Source of the DNA: Pararhizobium polonicum
GTDB lineage: Bacteria > Pseudomonadota > Alphaproteobacteria > Rhizobiales > Rhizobiaceae
Length of the DNA stretch: 64,000 nucleotides
Assembly: GCF_001687365.1 (NCBI RefSeq)
Contig: NZ_LGLV01000006.1
Coordinates: forward strand, 310,001-374,000
Direction of reading: 5' to 3'
Shown here in pieces: positions 8,201 through 18,004 of this stretch. Numbering within the stretch: position 1 is the stretch's first letter; each line of letters starts with the position of its first letter. Made by a program: the position numbers and the translations under genes. Under the pieces are notes generated by a model that was given only the letters and a program-made list of their open reading frames with translations, did no database searches and had not been told where the DNA came from.

Positions 8201-9751
8201 ATGACCCTTGCCGTATCCGCACCAACCAGCAGCCGGAGTGCCATTGCGCTCGCCGCCGTCTGCCTGTCCGCGCTGATGTTCGGGCTGGAAATCTCCAGTG
8301 TGCCGGCAATCCTGCCAACACTGGAAGAGGTGCTGCATGCGGATTTCAGGCAGCTCCAATGGATCATGAATGCCTATACCATCGCTGTGACGATGGTGCT
8401 GATGGCGACGGGCACTTTGGCGGACCGCTTCGGGCGCAAACGCGTCTTCATCGCCAGCATCGCCGCTTTTGGCGCGGCCTCGCTGGCCTGTGGCGTGACC
8501 GAAAGCGTGATGGTGCTGATCGGCGCCCGGTTCCTTCAGGGACTGAGCGGCGGCGCGATGCTGGTGTGCCAGATCGCCATCCTCTCGCATCAGTTCCGCA
8601 CGGCGCGCGAACGCGGCATGGCCTTCGGGTGGTGGGGCATCATTTCCGGTGTGGGGTTGGGGTTCGGCCCGATCATCGGCGGTGCCATCGTCGCGCTTTG
8701 GAGTTGGGAATGGGTGTTCCTCGTCCATGTTGTGCTCAGCATCATGACATTGCTGCTGGCGATTGGCGGTGTGCAGGAATCACGGGACCCGGAAGCGACC
8801 CGCCTCGACATCGCCGGCATCGCCACGCTGTCGCTATCGGTGTCCTGCCTTGCCTTCTTCATCACCCAGGGACCGGATCTCGGCTTTTCCAGCCCGATGG
8901 CGCTTTTAATCCTCGGCATTTCGGTCATAAGCTTTATCGTCTTCCTCGTCGCAGAGACGCTGACCCCACGGCCGATGTTCGATTTTTCGGTGTTCCGCAT
9001 CCGCGCCTTTTCCGGTGCGATCATCGGCTCGGCGGCGATGAATATCAGCTTCTGGCCGTTCATGATCTATCTGCCGATCTGGTTCCAGGCAGGTCTTGGT
9101 TATGACAGCGTCACCGCCGGGCTGGGCCTGCTTGCCTATACGCTGCCCGCGCTGGTCGTGCCGCCGCTGGCCGAGCGGCTGTCGCTGCGCTATCGGCCCG
9201 GCCTGGTCGTGCCGGCGGGACTGTTCGTCATCGGGCTGGGCTTTATGTTGATGAAGCTCGGTAGCGGGGCCGCGAATGCGAGCTGGCTGACCATGCTGCC
9301 GGGCTGCGTTCTGGCGGGTGTTGGGCTCGGGCTGACCAATACGCCGGTTACCAACACCACGACGGGCGCGGTCCCCGCTGCACGCTCCGGCATGGCATCG
9401 GGCATCGATATGAGCGCACGCATGATCTCGCTGGCCATCAACATTCCGGTCATGGGCTTCCTGCTGGCCGCAGGGGTGCTGTCCTCATTGAGTGCCGCCC
9501 AGCCAACCGGAGCGGGGATCGAGCAGTTGCGCGGGCTGGCCGAGAGGATCGCCGCCGGAAATGTCGGCACCGTGCCGGACCTGTCCGGCGCTGTCATCCA
9601 CGAGGCGCTGGTCACAGGCTTCGGCTGGGTAATGCTCTACGGTGGAATCGGCGCCTGGGTCCTGGCCGCGCTCAGCTTCATGATCTTCGGCCCCAAGACA
9701 GCCGTCGCCTGCGCGGATGCTCGAAATCTTCAAGGGGCATCGGCCGATTAA
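8201..9751 (+). CDS. MFS transporter, DHA2 (14-helix) multidrug efflux type
   Basis: A 516-residue membrane protein whose length and hydrophobic pattern fit the 14-helix DHA2 family (EmrB/QacA-like). Motif A is clear in the first cytoplasmic loop (GTLADRFGRKRVF), and the helix 4-5 region has RFLQGLSGGAMLV and the GWWGIISGVGLGFGPIIGG antiporter motif C. The chosen ATG 8201 precedes a short polar tail and the first helix. A proton-driven export function is expected. The divergent LysR gene is the likely regulator; no substrate can be named. Confidence 0.87.
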   Translation: MTLAVSAPTSSRSAIALAAVCLSALMFGLEISSVPAILPTLEEVLHADFRQLQWIMNAYTIAVTMVLMATGTLADRFGRKRVFIASIAAFGAASLACGVTESVMVLIGARFLQGLSGGAMLVCQIAILSHQFRTARERGMAFGWWGIISGVGLGFGPIIGGAIVALWSWEWVFLVHVVLSIMTLLLAIGGVQESRDPEATRLDIAGIATLSLSVSCLAFFITQGPDLGFSSPMALLILGISVISFIVFLVAETLTPRPMFDFSVFRIRAFSGAIIGSAAMNISFWPFMIYLPIWFQAGLGYDSVTAGLGLLAYTLPALVVPPLAERLSLRYRPGLVVPAGLFVIGLGFMLMKLGSGAANASWLTMLPGCVLAGVGLGLTNTPVTNTTTGAVPAARSGMASGIDMSARMISLAINIPVMGFLLAAGVLSSLSAAQPTGAGIEQLRGLAERIAAGNVGTVPDLSGAVIHEALVTGFGWVMLYGGIGAWVLAALSFMIFGPKTAVACADARNLQGASAD

Positions 9752-9880
9752 ACACCGGCAGGATCGGTCAAGAACCACCGGCCAAGGCTGCCCCAACGGA
9801 AAAGGGGGCAGCATTCCCGCTCTCCGCGGCCCTCAGCGTATTGTTGTGGCAAGACCCGGAAATGGTCCCGCCGGTTCGGC

Positions 9881-11347
9881 TCAAACCTCTTTTGGCGTCA
9901 TCCGGCCATCCAGGCTTCCGATCAGAGTCGAGCTTGCCTGGTTCAGGCCGACGATATCCACGGGAATGTCATGCGCCTTGAACCGCTGTACCACCTTGTC
10001 GAGGGCGCCGACGGCAGTGACGTCCCAGAAATGGGCATCCGACACGTCGATCAAGACCGCCATGCCGCCCGCATCCTGTATGTCGAACGCCTCGACGAAG
10101 ACATCCGCGGACGCGAAGAAAACCTGACCCGATACACGATAGGTCAAGCGGGCAGCCGAAGCATCGGTCTCGGTTTCCACCCGCAACAGGCGGGCAACCT
10201 TGAATGAGAAGAATACGCCGCTCAGGAGGACGCCGACGGTAACGCCCAATGCAAGATTAGAGCTGAACACCGTGACGAGAACGGTTGCGATCATGACCAC
10301 GCTCGACATCTTGGGATGAACGACCACTGTGCGCAAGGACGACCAGTCGAACGTGTCGATCGACACCATCACCATGATGGCCACCAGCGCCGCCACCGGA
10401 ACTTGGGATACCCATGGCTTGAGCAGGACCATCAGAACCAGCAACAGGGCGCCTGCGAACAGGGTGGAGAGCCGGCCGCGTCCGCCGTATTTCACGTTGC
10501 TGATCGTCTGGCCGATCATCCCACAGCCAGCGATACCGCCAAACAGGCTTGCTGCAGTGTTGGCAAGGCCGAGGCCCGTGCACTCCCTGTTTTTCGAACT
10601 CGGAGTGCCGGTCAGGTCGTCAACGACGCTGGCCGTCATCATCGACTCGAGCAAGCCGACCATGGCGATGGCAAGGGCAGGGCCGGCGATGATTGCCAGC
10701 GTTTCCAACGTCAGTGGAACTGCGGGCCAGCCAAAGACCGGAAGCGAGTCCGGAAGCTTTCCAAGGTCGGCGACGGTCAGGACCGGAAGCTGCAGGGTGA
10801 TCGAAGCGGCGGTCAGAACGAGAATGCAGATCAACGGTGATGGAATGGCCGTGGTGATCCGTGGGACGAGATAGATGACGGCCAGCCCGGCGGCCAGCAT
10901 GGCGTAGGCAGTCCAGTCTCCTCCGATAATATGCGGAAGCTGCGCCGTGAAGATCAGGATCGCGAGTGCGTTGACGAAGCCCGTGCGGACGGAGTTTGAA
11001 ACGAACCGCATGAGGACGCCAAGGCGCAACAGCCCGAACAGGATCTGGAAGCCGCCTGCCAGCAATCCGGCGGCAAAGAGATAGGGCAATCCATGCGCAT
11101 GGACCAAAGGTGCCGCAACAAGCGCGACCGATCCTGCGGCGGCCGAGATCATGGCGGGACGTCCGCCTGTGAAGGCGATGACGATGCCGATGATGAACGA
11201 CGCGAACAGGCCGACCTGCGGATCGACACCCGCAACGAAGGAGAAGGCAATGACTTCGGGGATCAGTGCGAACGTCGCGACGGCTCCGGCGAGCATTTCG
11301 CGCATGGGGTTGGCGGACCAATCCCGGCGGATGGATGAAAATGACAT
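9881..11347 (-). CDS. SulP family anion permease with STAS domain
   Basis: A 488-residue protein from ATG 11347 (MSFSSIRRDWSANPMREMLA); an ATG 60 bp upstream is possible but adds an atypical tail. Residues about 15-370 make up the SulP membrane domain, including the family signature AFIPEVIAFSFVAGVDPQVG-like stretch and GFVNALAILIFTAQLP. Residues about 385-485 form a cytoplasmic STAS domain (ASADVFVEAFD through ILIDVSDAHFWDVTAVGALD). SulP proteins carry sulfate, bicarbonate or dicarboxylates by symport or exchange. The transported ion cannot be assigned here, and no carbonic anhydrase or sulfate-assimilation gene is adjacent. Confidence 0.85.
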   Translation of the reverse strand: MSFSSIRRDWSANPMREMLAGAVATFALIPEVIAFSFVAGVDPQVGLFASFIIGIVIAFTGGRPAMISAAAGSVALVAAPLVHAHGLPYLFAAGLLAGGFQILFGLLRLGVLMRFVSNSVRTGFVNALAILIFTAQLPHIIGGDWTAYAMLAAGLAVIYLVPRITTAIPSPLICILVLTAASITLQLPVLTVADLGKLPDSLPVFGWPAVPLTLETLAIIAGPALAIAMVGLLESMMTASVVDDLTGTPSSKNRECTGLGLANTAASLFGGIAGCGMIGQTISNVKYGGRGRLSTLFAGALLLVLMVLLKPWVSQVPVAALVAIMVMVSIDTFDWSSLRTVVVHPKMSSVVMIATVLVTVFSSNLALGVTVGVLLSGVFFSFKVARLLRVETETDASAARLTYRVSGQVFFASADVFVEAFDIQDAGGMAVLIDVSDAHFWDVTAVGALDKVVQRFKAHDIPVDIVGLNQASSTLIGSLDGRMTPKEV

Positions 11348-11727
11348 GGAATGAGATCTCGCAAAGCATGGCGAACGCGCCCTGTTAAGCGGCGGTTTCG
11401 ATGGCATGCAGGTTTTGCGTTGTCTGGCGGATCGGCGGCCAGAAGAGCCACCCGGAATTTCACCGGGTCCGTGGTGAGTACATCATCTATAATCCGCATT
11501 TTTGCCGCGATGCAACACGAAATCGTCGTCACCGTGCCATCCCCTCGCTGCTCACGAAACGAGCATCTCTTGCAAAGTCCAGAGAACCCCTGCGTCAGGC
11601 GCATAGGTGGGGTGAGGGATTATCCGTAGTTTAAACCGATTGAAACGCCTATATTCCAATCACCGAAACGACGCCGGAACCAAACGCGGTTGCTGACGTC
11701 AGACAACCCTCAGGAAAGGGGATCATC
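11348..11727. other. Non-coding stretch between SulP gene and DUF1127 gene
   Basis: A 380-bp stretch without a convincing gene. Close to the DUF1127 start there is a 10-bp palindrome, CTGACGTCAG, at 11693-11702, and an AT-richer patch around 11625-11660 that may hold a promoter. I see nothing else. Confidence 0.5.
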
Positions 11728-11874
11728 ATGAACGTTGCACGCTCTTTCAACAACTGGCGCAAGTTCCGTCAGACCGTTAACGAACTTGGCCGCATGTCTG
11801 CCCGCGAACTGCAGGACCTTGGTATCGATCGCGCCGACATCCGCACCGTTGCCCGCGCATCGGTCGCTCGTTAA
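11728..11874 (+). CDS. DUF1127 small arginine-rich protein (YjiS-like)
   Basis: A 48-residue protein starting at ATG 11728 after an AGGAAAGGGG ribosome binding site. It begins MNVARSFNNWRKFRQTVNEL and contains the DUF1127 core RMSARELQDLGIDRADI. Proteins of this size class are abundant in Rhizobiales; members in Agrobacterium have been linked to RNA binding and to phosphate and carbon metabolism (family knowledge). It stands alone, with an intrinsic terminator 35 bp after its stop, so it is a single-gene transcription unit. Confidence 0.92.
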   Translation: MNVARSFNNWRKFRQTVNELGRMSARELQDLGIDRADIRTVARASVAR

Positions 11875-11908
11875 TTCGCGCCAGACTATACCCGAATGAT
11901 ACCGCATG

Positions 11909-11935
11909 ACGCCCGCTGATGACGCGGGCGTTTTT
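11909..11935 (+). terminator. Intrinsic terminator of the DUF1127 gene
   Basis: ACGCCCGC at 11909-11916 pairs with GCGGGCGT at 11924-11931 across a 7-nt loop and runs straight into a T stretch ending at 11935. This is a textbook rho-independent terminator on the plus strand. Confidence 0.85.
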
Positions 11936-12137
11936 GCGTCAAAGGGGTACCGTCCCGGCACGACGGAACCTCGAATGCCTATCTGAAAGCATCGACAAGA
12001 AATCTCGGAAGAAGGTCTGCGTTTCGCAGGGTCTCGATCAGATCCGGATGCCGGTAGATCGCAAGATATGGCTTGCCGACGTGGATGCTTCTTGTGTCAG
12101 CGAAAACAGGCCAGACGTCCAGCCGTGATTTCAGGCA

Positions 12138-12171
12138 GCAAAGCCCGGTTGATTGCGCAACCGGGCTTTGC
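12138..12171 (-). terminator. Hairpin downstream of the chemoreceptor gene
   Basis: GCAAAGCCCGGTTG at 12138-12151 pairs perfectly over 14 bp with 12158-12171 around a 6-nt loop. It lies just past the stop of the minus-strand chemoreceptor gene (12202) and could act as its terminator, although the T-run is short. The remaining bases 11936-12137 hold nothing I recognise. Confidence 0.65.
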
Positions 12172-12201
12172 CTTTCTGCCGGAAAAGGAACCGGAGTTAT
12201 C

Positions 12202-14142
12202 CTAAAACTCCTCCCAGGAAGCATCCTGCGCGACGGCGGCGCTTGTCGCCCGGTTGTTGGCGAATGCGCCGGCAAGTTTGCGGCCGAGCGCCCGTGCCGG
12301 GGATGCGACGGGCTGACTATGGCTGCTGCTCGGCATGGGGCCCGACCGCCCCGACGTTCTGCTGAGCGTAAACTGTGCGAGCAGCCTGTTCAGTGCCTGG
12401 GCCTCGCGTGCAAGGCTGTGGCTTGCAGCGGTCGATTGCTCGACCATGGCGGCGTTCTGCTGGGTGCCCTGATCCATCGTGTTGACGGCGGTGTTAATCT
12501 CCTGAAGGCCGACCGATTGTTCGCGGGCGGCCTCGACGATGGCGGTAACATGCCGGTTGATCTGCTGGACCTGCTCGACGATCTCCTGCAACGACGTGCC
12601 GGTTTCCTCGACGAGCTCGACGCCTGAGCGCACCTGATTGCCGGAGGTGCTGATCAGCGCCTTGATTTCCTTTGCTGCATTGGCGGAGCGTTGTGCCAGT
12701 TCGCGCACCTCTTGCGCCACGACGGCAAAACCCTTGCCGGCGTCGCCGGCGCGCGCGGCTTCGACACCGGCGTTCAGGGCCAGCAGGTTTGTCTGGAAGG
12801 CGATTTCGTCGATAACGCCGATGATATTGCTGATTTCTTGCGACGATTTTTCGATTTCGTGCATGGCGGAAACCGCGCGTTTCACGACATCGCCGGATTT
12901 CCCGGCCTGGGTTCTGGCATGCCCAACCAGTGCGCCGGCTTCCTCCGCCCGGCGGGTCGAATCCTTGACGGTTGTGGTGATCTGCTCGAGAGCCGCCGCG
13001 GTTTCCTCGACGGAGGCAGCCTGCTGTTCTGTGCGCTTGGCAAGATCGTCGGCGGCCGAGCGGATTTCATTGGCACCGGAATCGATGCCACGGGCATTCT
13101 CGCCAACCGCCTCAAGCGTTTCCTGCAACTTCTCGACAGATGTGTTGAAGTTGTCTCTCAAACCATCGAGGTGGGCAACGAAAGGGGTGGCAATGCGGTA
13201 GGTGACATTCCCTTCGGCAAGGTGCACGAGGCCGGCCGCCAACCCATCGACTGCAAACCGTATGTCCGCAGCCTCCTTGGCCCTGAGCTCGTCCCGTTCG
13301 ATCCGCTCGCGTTCGGTCAGACTGCGATTGGCCTCGGCTTCCTGCTCAAGGCGCACCCGCTCTCTTGCATTGTCTCTGAAAGTGGCGACCGCGGTTGCCA
13401 TCTGGCCGATTTCGTCCCCGCGGTTCAGGCCGGCAATCTCATCGGTTGCGTTGCCGCCGGCAAGGGAAAGCATGCGGCCGCGAAGCCGCTCTATCGGACG
13501 CGTGATGCCGCGCGATGAAACGTAAAGGCCAAGAAGAACCATCAAAGCGATCGCAATTCCGAGGCCGGACAAGCTGGTGAATATGGTCCGGTCCACGGTC
13601 GCGGTGATTTCATCACGGCCGCTCTCCATGGCCTTGATCAACTGGTCGTTGCCATTCGCAAAGAGAGGCAAAAGCCCCATGATGTCGCTACCCGCTGTTT
13701 TCATCAGGTGTTGTGCCTGATCGCGCTGCCCGGACTGTGCGAGAGAAAGAACCGTCGCACCGACATCTTCAATTTTGGCGACCCCCTGGAGCATCGCCTC
13801 GACCGGCTCGGCACGGCTCGGCACCAGCTTCGCTGTTGTCAGCAGCCGCTCCTTGATCTGTGCCCGGTCCGCATCGTACTTGGCGAGGGCTGCTTTGAAT
13901 TCCGCAGACGAGGGGTCGTTCAATGCGGCGAGGCTGAGTTGCAGGCCCATCTGCAGAAGGTTTCCCGTCGAACGGGCATTGAGCATCGCAGCCATGCTCT
14001 CATGCGTGATGAATGCGTTGTATCGCTCGTTGGCATCGTTGAATTTGACACTCAGATAAATAAGGCCGGCGAGCGATAGAATTGCCATCAATACGATGAC
14101 GGAAATGATTTTTGTGCGAATCTTGATGCGTTCGAGAAGCAT
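12202..14142 (-). CDS. Methyl-accepting chemotaxis protein
   Basis: A 646-residue transmembrane chemoreceptor. Helix 1 is at residues about 11-30. A helical four-bundle-like periplasmic sensor follows to about 185, then helix 2 ([20 protein letters not shown]). A HAMP domain follows ([17 protein letters not shown]), then a second HAMP-like insert, and a signalling domain whose hairpin tip reads [20 protein letters not shown]. The C-terminus ends DASWEEF, a pentapeptide-like tether for CheR/CheB. I start at ATG 14142 because AAGGGG lies 5-10 nt upstream; an ATG 15 bp earlier overlaps that site. Ligand unknown; no che genes are nearby. Confidence 0.93.
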   Translation of the reverse strand: MLLERIKIRTKIISVIVLMAILSLAGLIYLSVKFNDANERYNAFITHESMAAMLNARSTGNLLQMGLQLSLAALNDPSSAEFKAALAKYDADRAQIKERLLTTAKLVPSRAEPVEAMLQGVAKIEDVGATVLSLAQSGQRDQAQHLMKTAGSDIMGLLPLFANGNDQLIKAMESGRDEITATVDRTIFTSLSGLGIAIALMVLLGLYVSSRGITRPIERLRGRMLSLAGGNATDEIAGLNRGDEIGQMATAVATFRDNARERVRLEQEAEANRSLTERERIERDELRAKEAADIRFAVDGLAAGLVHLAEGNVTYRIATPFVAHLDGLRDNFNTSVEKLQETLEAVGENARGIDSGANEIRSAADDLAKRTEQQAASVEETAAALEQITTTVKDSTRRAEEAGALVGHARTQAGKSGDVVKRAVSAMHEIEKSSQEISNIIGVIDEIAFQTNLLALNAGVEAARAGDAGKGFAVVAQEVRELAQRSANAAKEIKALISTSGNQVRSGVELVEETGTSLQEIVEQVQQINRHVTAIVEAAREQSVGLQEINTAVNTMDQGTQQNAAMVEQSTAASHSLAREAQALNRLLAQFTLSRTSGRSGPMPSSSHSQPVASPARALGRKLAGAFANNRATSAAVAQDASWEEF

Positions 14143-14538
14143 GGCAGCCCCTTTCAATACAGTGCTTTGCTCACGCGGCCGGGGTGCATGCCGGCCGGAT
14201 CTATCTATCGTTTAAAGGAAGGGAACATGACGGCATTTGACGCCGTGATGGCGAAAGGGCTCCTCAGAGCCGTCCCGGCCTGTCTAGCATGGTGCAAATG
14301 TATGATTTCTTAACCATAAGCGTCGGGTCCGCGACGGCTCGATTGATACCGGGGCCGCGTTCTCAAGGCCGATTTTGCGATGCTGCTGAAGCGGTGCGGT
14401 GACCGTTTACCAAACTCCGGCCAAGCCAGCGGTTTTAGCCGTCTGAGGTAAACCAGGGCGCGCTCCGGGGCAAAATCAGCCGGCGGTGACGACAGGCAAT
14501 CCGTTCCTGCGCCGTAACCGCACGGATCATCGTTCGCG
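14143..14538. other. Non-coding stretch between chemoreceptor and GGDEF-EAL genes
   Basis: About 396 bp with no convincing gene on either strand. It must hold the promoter of the chemoreceptor (minus strand, near 14150-14300) and the 3' region of the GGDEF-EAL gene. I could not identify promoter elements or a clear terminator hairpin. Confidence 0.4.
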
Positions 14539-16536
14539 TCATGCCGGCCGTCTAAGGCGCTCCGGATGGGGGAGGACAGCGGTGTTCACCCGGAAGTCTT
14601 CCGCCGGTGCCGGCCGGCCGACATGGAAGCCTTGGACCTGATCGATGCGAAACTCCTGCATGAGTGCCAACTGCTCGTCGGTCTCGACACCTTCGACCAG
14701 AATCTTGTGACCGCGATTGCGGACGAGGCCGATAATATCCTGAAGCATCGCCTTTCCCTTCGGCGTGTCGCTGTCGTGCAGAAACGAGCGGTCGATCTTG
14801 ACGGTATCGAAATCGATCAGGCGGAGCCAGGAGAGGCCGGCGAAACCCGTACCGAAATCGTCAAGCCATATCCTGATCCCGAGCATCTTCAGGTCGCTGA
14901 TGCAGCGAAGAATGTGCGAATTCATCTCCATTTCGAGGCCTTCGGTGATCTCGAAGGCCAATCTGGCGCCGGCGACCCCGGTTTCGCCCAGGATTGCGGC
15001 GACGGAGGTTGCAAACCCGGGTGTCTTGAGCTGAATGGGAGAGACGTTGACGCTGACCACGCCGACGTGATTGCCGGCAAGCAGTTCGAGGCACACTGTT
15101 CGTATGGCCCAGTATCCGAGATTGAGAATGGCGCCCGTCCGCTCTGCTACGGGAATGAAAAGGCTTGGCGGAACGGATGTGCCATCCAGCATTTTAAGAC
15201 GCATCAGCGCCTCGACGGCTTCAACCTGGCCTGTCGAGACGTTGCGAATGGGCTGATAGACGAGCGACACGAGGTTTTGATTGTTGGCGATCTTCAACAG
15301 GGCCGCGATATTCTCGCTTTCGTCGCTGCTCTGCGGATCGTTTGGATCAAACAGCCGGACACAGTTGCGGCCGCTTGCTTTGGCGCCATAAAGCGCACGA
15401 TCTGCCTCGTGGATGATCTTTTCAAGCTTCGAGCCCGTCTGATTCCGCGTGAATGCGGCGCCAACGCTGACGGTGACGATGGACATGCCGTCGCGGCGCT
15501 GCTGGTGCAGCAGCCCCATGTTCTCCACGGTTCGGCAAATGGCTTCTGCCAGATCCGTCGCCCGTTCTCTCGTCTCCAGGCGGGCAAGCACAATGAATTC
15601 TTCGCCGCCGTAGCGGCCGATGGAACCATTGAACGGCTTTATCGAATCCGTGAGAGCATCGGCAACGAGAACGAGGCAGCGATCGCCTTCCTGATGGCCG
15701 TAGCAGTCATTGTATATCTTGAAGAAATCGACGTCGATCAGGATTGCCGCAAAGCTGGTACCGTTTTTTTGCCAGTCATGCCAATAGTCGCGCAGCCTCT
15801 GATCGATGGCGCGGCGATTTTCCAGGCCGGTCAGGGGATCGGTGTTCGACAGTCTCAGCAGGGCTTTTCCCCGTTCGGACGCCTCGTTGTGCTGAACCTT
15901 CGCCTCGAAGGCGTTCAGAAAAACCTTGTAGCGCTCTCTGTTGAGTTTCCAGTTCACATAGGAGGTGAACACGAAGCACGAGACGCAGAACGTGCCGAAT
16001 GCCAGCTTGTAGGAAGGATCCACAGGTGGGAAGGACTGGAGAGCGCCCAGGAAGATGAAGAGAATGACGACCGATGCCATCAGGGAAAGGCGAAACTGGA
16101 AGCTGAAGAACAGGTTGACGCTCATCATGAAGATGGCGCCGAAGACCATGTAGTAGGAAATGCTTTGCGTATCCGCCGTCATCAGCGACGGATAGAGCCA
16201 GCCGGCATAGGCCACGACGAGCGCGGTCGCGCAGGTGCTGTCGATCGTGTCGGCGCTGGCATTCAGGCGGACCTGCATTTCGAGCAGGACGAACGCGATC
16301 GAGCCGATGATGAACCGCGCGGCGATCGTGTCGTGCGCCACGTCCGGTACCAGCAGAATATCGGTGATGGAAAACAGCAGATAGACGGCAATCGCGATCC
16401 ACATCCCCTGCCTGGTGGCCTGTCTTCGCGTGCTCTGGCCTTCCTGCTGGTAGAGTACGCGAAGCTCCGCCGACCCCGGCCTCGGCGGTTCAGCGTGGAG
16501 ATCGATCTCTACTACGTCGGCCAGCGTGTGCTTCAT
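14539..16536 (-). CDS. Membrane-bound GGDEF-EAL c-di-GMP enzyme
   Basis: About 665 residues from ATG 16536; an in-frame ATG at 16599 is a real alternative and both have weak ribosome binding sites. Residues about 45-210 hold six hydrophobic segments forming a membrane sensor. The GGDEF domain follows (DPLTGLENRRAID, then RYGGEEF), with an intact diguanylate cyclase signature. The EAL domain has VEALMRL, NVSPIQL, FEITE, DDFGTGFAGLSWL, EGVET and QGFHVGRP, so the key metal and catalytic residues of c-di-GMP phosphodiesterases also appear present. The protein could therefore make or break c-di-GMP. It is divergent from a methyltransferase-like gene. Confidence 0.9.
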   Translation of the reverse strand: MKHTLADVVEIDLHAEPPRPGSAELRVLYQQEGQSTRRQATRQGMWIAIAVYLLFSITDILLVPDVAHDTIAARFIIGSIAFVLLEMQVRLNASADTIDSTCATALVVAYAGWLYPSLMTADTQSISYYMVFGAIFMMSVNLFFSFQFRLSLMASVVILFIFLGALQSFPPVDPSYKLAFGTFCVSCFVFTSYVNWKLNRERYKVFLNAFEAKVQHNEASERGKALLRLSNTDPLTGLENRRAIDQRLRDYWHDWQKNGTSFAAILIDVDFFKIYNDCYGHQEGDRCLVLVADALTDSIKPFNGSIGRYGGEEFIVLARLETRERATDLAEAICRTVENMGLLHQQRRDGMSIVTVSVGAAFTRNQTGSKLEKIIHEADRALYGAKASGRNCVRLFDPNDPQSSDESENIAALLKIANNQNLVSLVYQPIRNVSTGQVEAVEALMRLKMLDGTSVPPSLFIPVAERTGAILNLGYWAIRTVCLELLAGNHVGVVSVNVSPIQLKTPGFATSVAAILGETGVAGARLAFEITEGLEMEMNSHILRCISDLKMLGIRIWLDDFGTGFAGLSWLRLIDFDTVKIDRSFLHDSDTPKGKAMLQDIIGLVRNRGHKILVEGVETDEQLALMQEFRIDQVQGFHVGRPAPAEDFRVNTAVLPHPERLRRPA

Positions 16537-16842
16537 GCACGATCCATCGCGTTGCGGAGCATTCTTTCGAGCTCGAAGTCTCTTTCCGACAACTGACATT
16601 GTCCCAGAGGTTCGTGCCCACAGTCCGGATAGGAATCCCATCCAGAAGAGGCAGCACTTTTCGGCACAATAGAGGAGGTACATTAAGTTTTCCTGAATTT
16701 AGCGGAAGCCGACGGGCGTGCCCGGCAGAGCCAACTGATACGCACCTGCGTTAACCATGCCATGCTATGGCGAGCAATTTTGTTTGGCACTGCACCCAAA
16801 TTTCTCCATAGTATTAACAATCTGTTAACGGACGAGGTTCGA
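16537..16842. promoter_or_regulatory. Divergent promoter region between GGDEF-EAL and methyltransferase-like genes
   Basis: About 306 bp between the two chosen starts. The AT-rich part near 16780-16830 (TTAACAATCTGTTAACGG) contains GTTAA/TTAAC inverted elements and probably holds the plus-strand promoter. Part of the left side may be coding if the GGDEF-EAL gene starts further upstream. No known factor site was recognised. Confidence 0.35.
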
Positions 16843-17886
16843 GTGACCCAATTTAAAATTGCCTTCGACGGCGAAAGCCTGATCACCCCCACGGCCATAA
16901 CGACCGAGCTTTCTTCATCCAAAACCGATAGCCATGACGAGCAGCTGGCAACAGGAAAAGCCGAGCTTGTTCTCGTGCTGGCGATTGCGCAGCAGCAGAT
17001 CGAAGAAGGCCGGGATCCGGCACAGATCATACACCGGCTTATCGGCGCGCTGCATGAAACGCGCCGCAAGTTTGATCCGAATGTCTGGCAGGAACTGATT
17101 CCGATGGTACAGAACCATCCGGTGGCAGCGTTCTTCCATCAGGATCCGTTCACGCGCTGGTCTTTCGAAAAACCGCGCGGCTATTCGGGTGACGCTCAGT
17201 TGATCGACTTCATCTATGGTCATCCGAGTGTGTCGGACGAAATTGCCAAGGCCTCTCCGCTGGGCCGGGAACTGTACGGCTACACCAGTCAGTCGCCGTC
17301 GCCGGTTGCAGTGCGGGAACGGCGCGATCTCTTGACCCGCTACGTCGATGAGATTGCAACGGAGAAAGGTCCGGAAACCGAGATCCTGACGGTCGCGGCG
17401 GGGCATTTGCGCGAGGCCGACAACTCGGTCGCGCTGAAGGAGCGGCGGATAAAGCGCTGGGTGGCCCTCGATCAGGATCCGCTCAGCGTCGGATCGATGG
17501 TCCGGGACTTCAGAGGTACCTGCATCGATCCGATCGATGGTTCCGTTCGCGGGTTGCTCAGCAAGTCGCACAAGCTCGGCAAGTTCGACTTCATCTATGC
17601 GGCCGGTCTCTACGACTATCTTGCCGACAAGGTTGCGGTAAAGCTGACCCAGACCTGCCTGGAGATGCTGAAGCCGAACGGGGTCTTTCTCTTCGCCAAT
17701 TTCTCGCGCGACGTCGACGATGACGGCTATATGGAAACTTTCATGAACTGGGCACTGTTACTGCGCTCGGAAGTGGACATGTGGAACATCATCAACGCCA
17801 GCGTCGAGCGCAACAGCGTCGAAGCGCATGTCGAGCTCGGTGCCAACCGGCACATCGTTTATGGTGTCATTCGCAAACGCAGCTAA
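16843..17886 (+). CDS. SAM-dependent methyltransferase-like protein (EF 3-hydroxypalmitate methyl ester biosynthesis-like)
   Basis: A 347-residue protein starting at GTG 16843, with GAGG a few bases upstream; the AUG codons further 5' are poorly placed. The centre carries GYSGDAQLIDFIYGH, a hallmark of proteobacterial proteins related to the extracellular-factor 3-hydroxypalmitic acid methyl ester enzymes. The second half is a Rossmann methyltransferase with ILTVAAGHLREAD in place of the usual SAM glycine loop, VALDQDPLSV as the acidic strand, FDFIYAAGLYDYL, and LKPNGVFLFANF. Residues 1-100 are helical. It may methylate a fatty acid or other small molecule used for signalling (inference), which would fit its place opposite a c-di-GMP enzyme. 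Confidence 0.75.
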   Translation: MTQFKIAFDGESLITPTAITTELSSSKTDSHDEQLATGKAELVLVLAIAQQQIEEGRDPAQIIHRLIGALHETRRKFDPNVWQELIPMVQNHPVAAFFHQDPFTRWSFEKPRGYSGDAQLIDFIYGHPSVSDEIAKASPLGRELYGYTSQSPSPVAVRERRDLLTRYVDEIATEKGPETEILTVAAGHLREADNSVALKERRIKRWVALDQDPLSVGSMVRDFRGTCIDPIDGSVRGLLSKSHKLGKFDFIYAAGLYDYLADKVAVKLTQTCLEMLKPNGVFLFANFSRDVDDDGYMETFMNWALLLRSEVDMWNIINASVERNSVEAHVELGANRHIVYGVIRKRS

Positions 17887-18004
17887 AAGCCGCTTTAACT
17901 CCAAATTGGGGTGCAGGCTGCGGGGCTATCTGCCCTGAACGGATAGTTCATCCTCCCGGTGGCGTTCGGTGGTCTCACCCGGCGCCACCGCCTCGGTGAA
18001 TCCC

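Noticed and set aside
14566..16596. A 676-codon open frame on the plus strand opposite the GGDEF-EAL gene
   Set aside because: It mirrors a gene with full catalytic signatures. Its protein is rich in Arg, Asp, His and Gln without any recognisable domain, as expected of an antisense frame in high-GC DNA.
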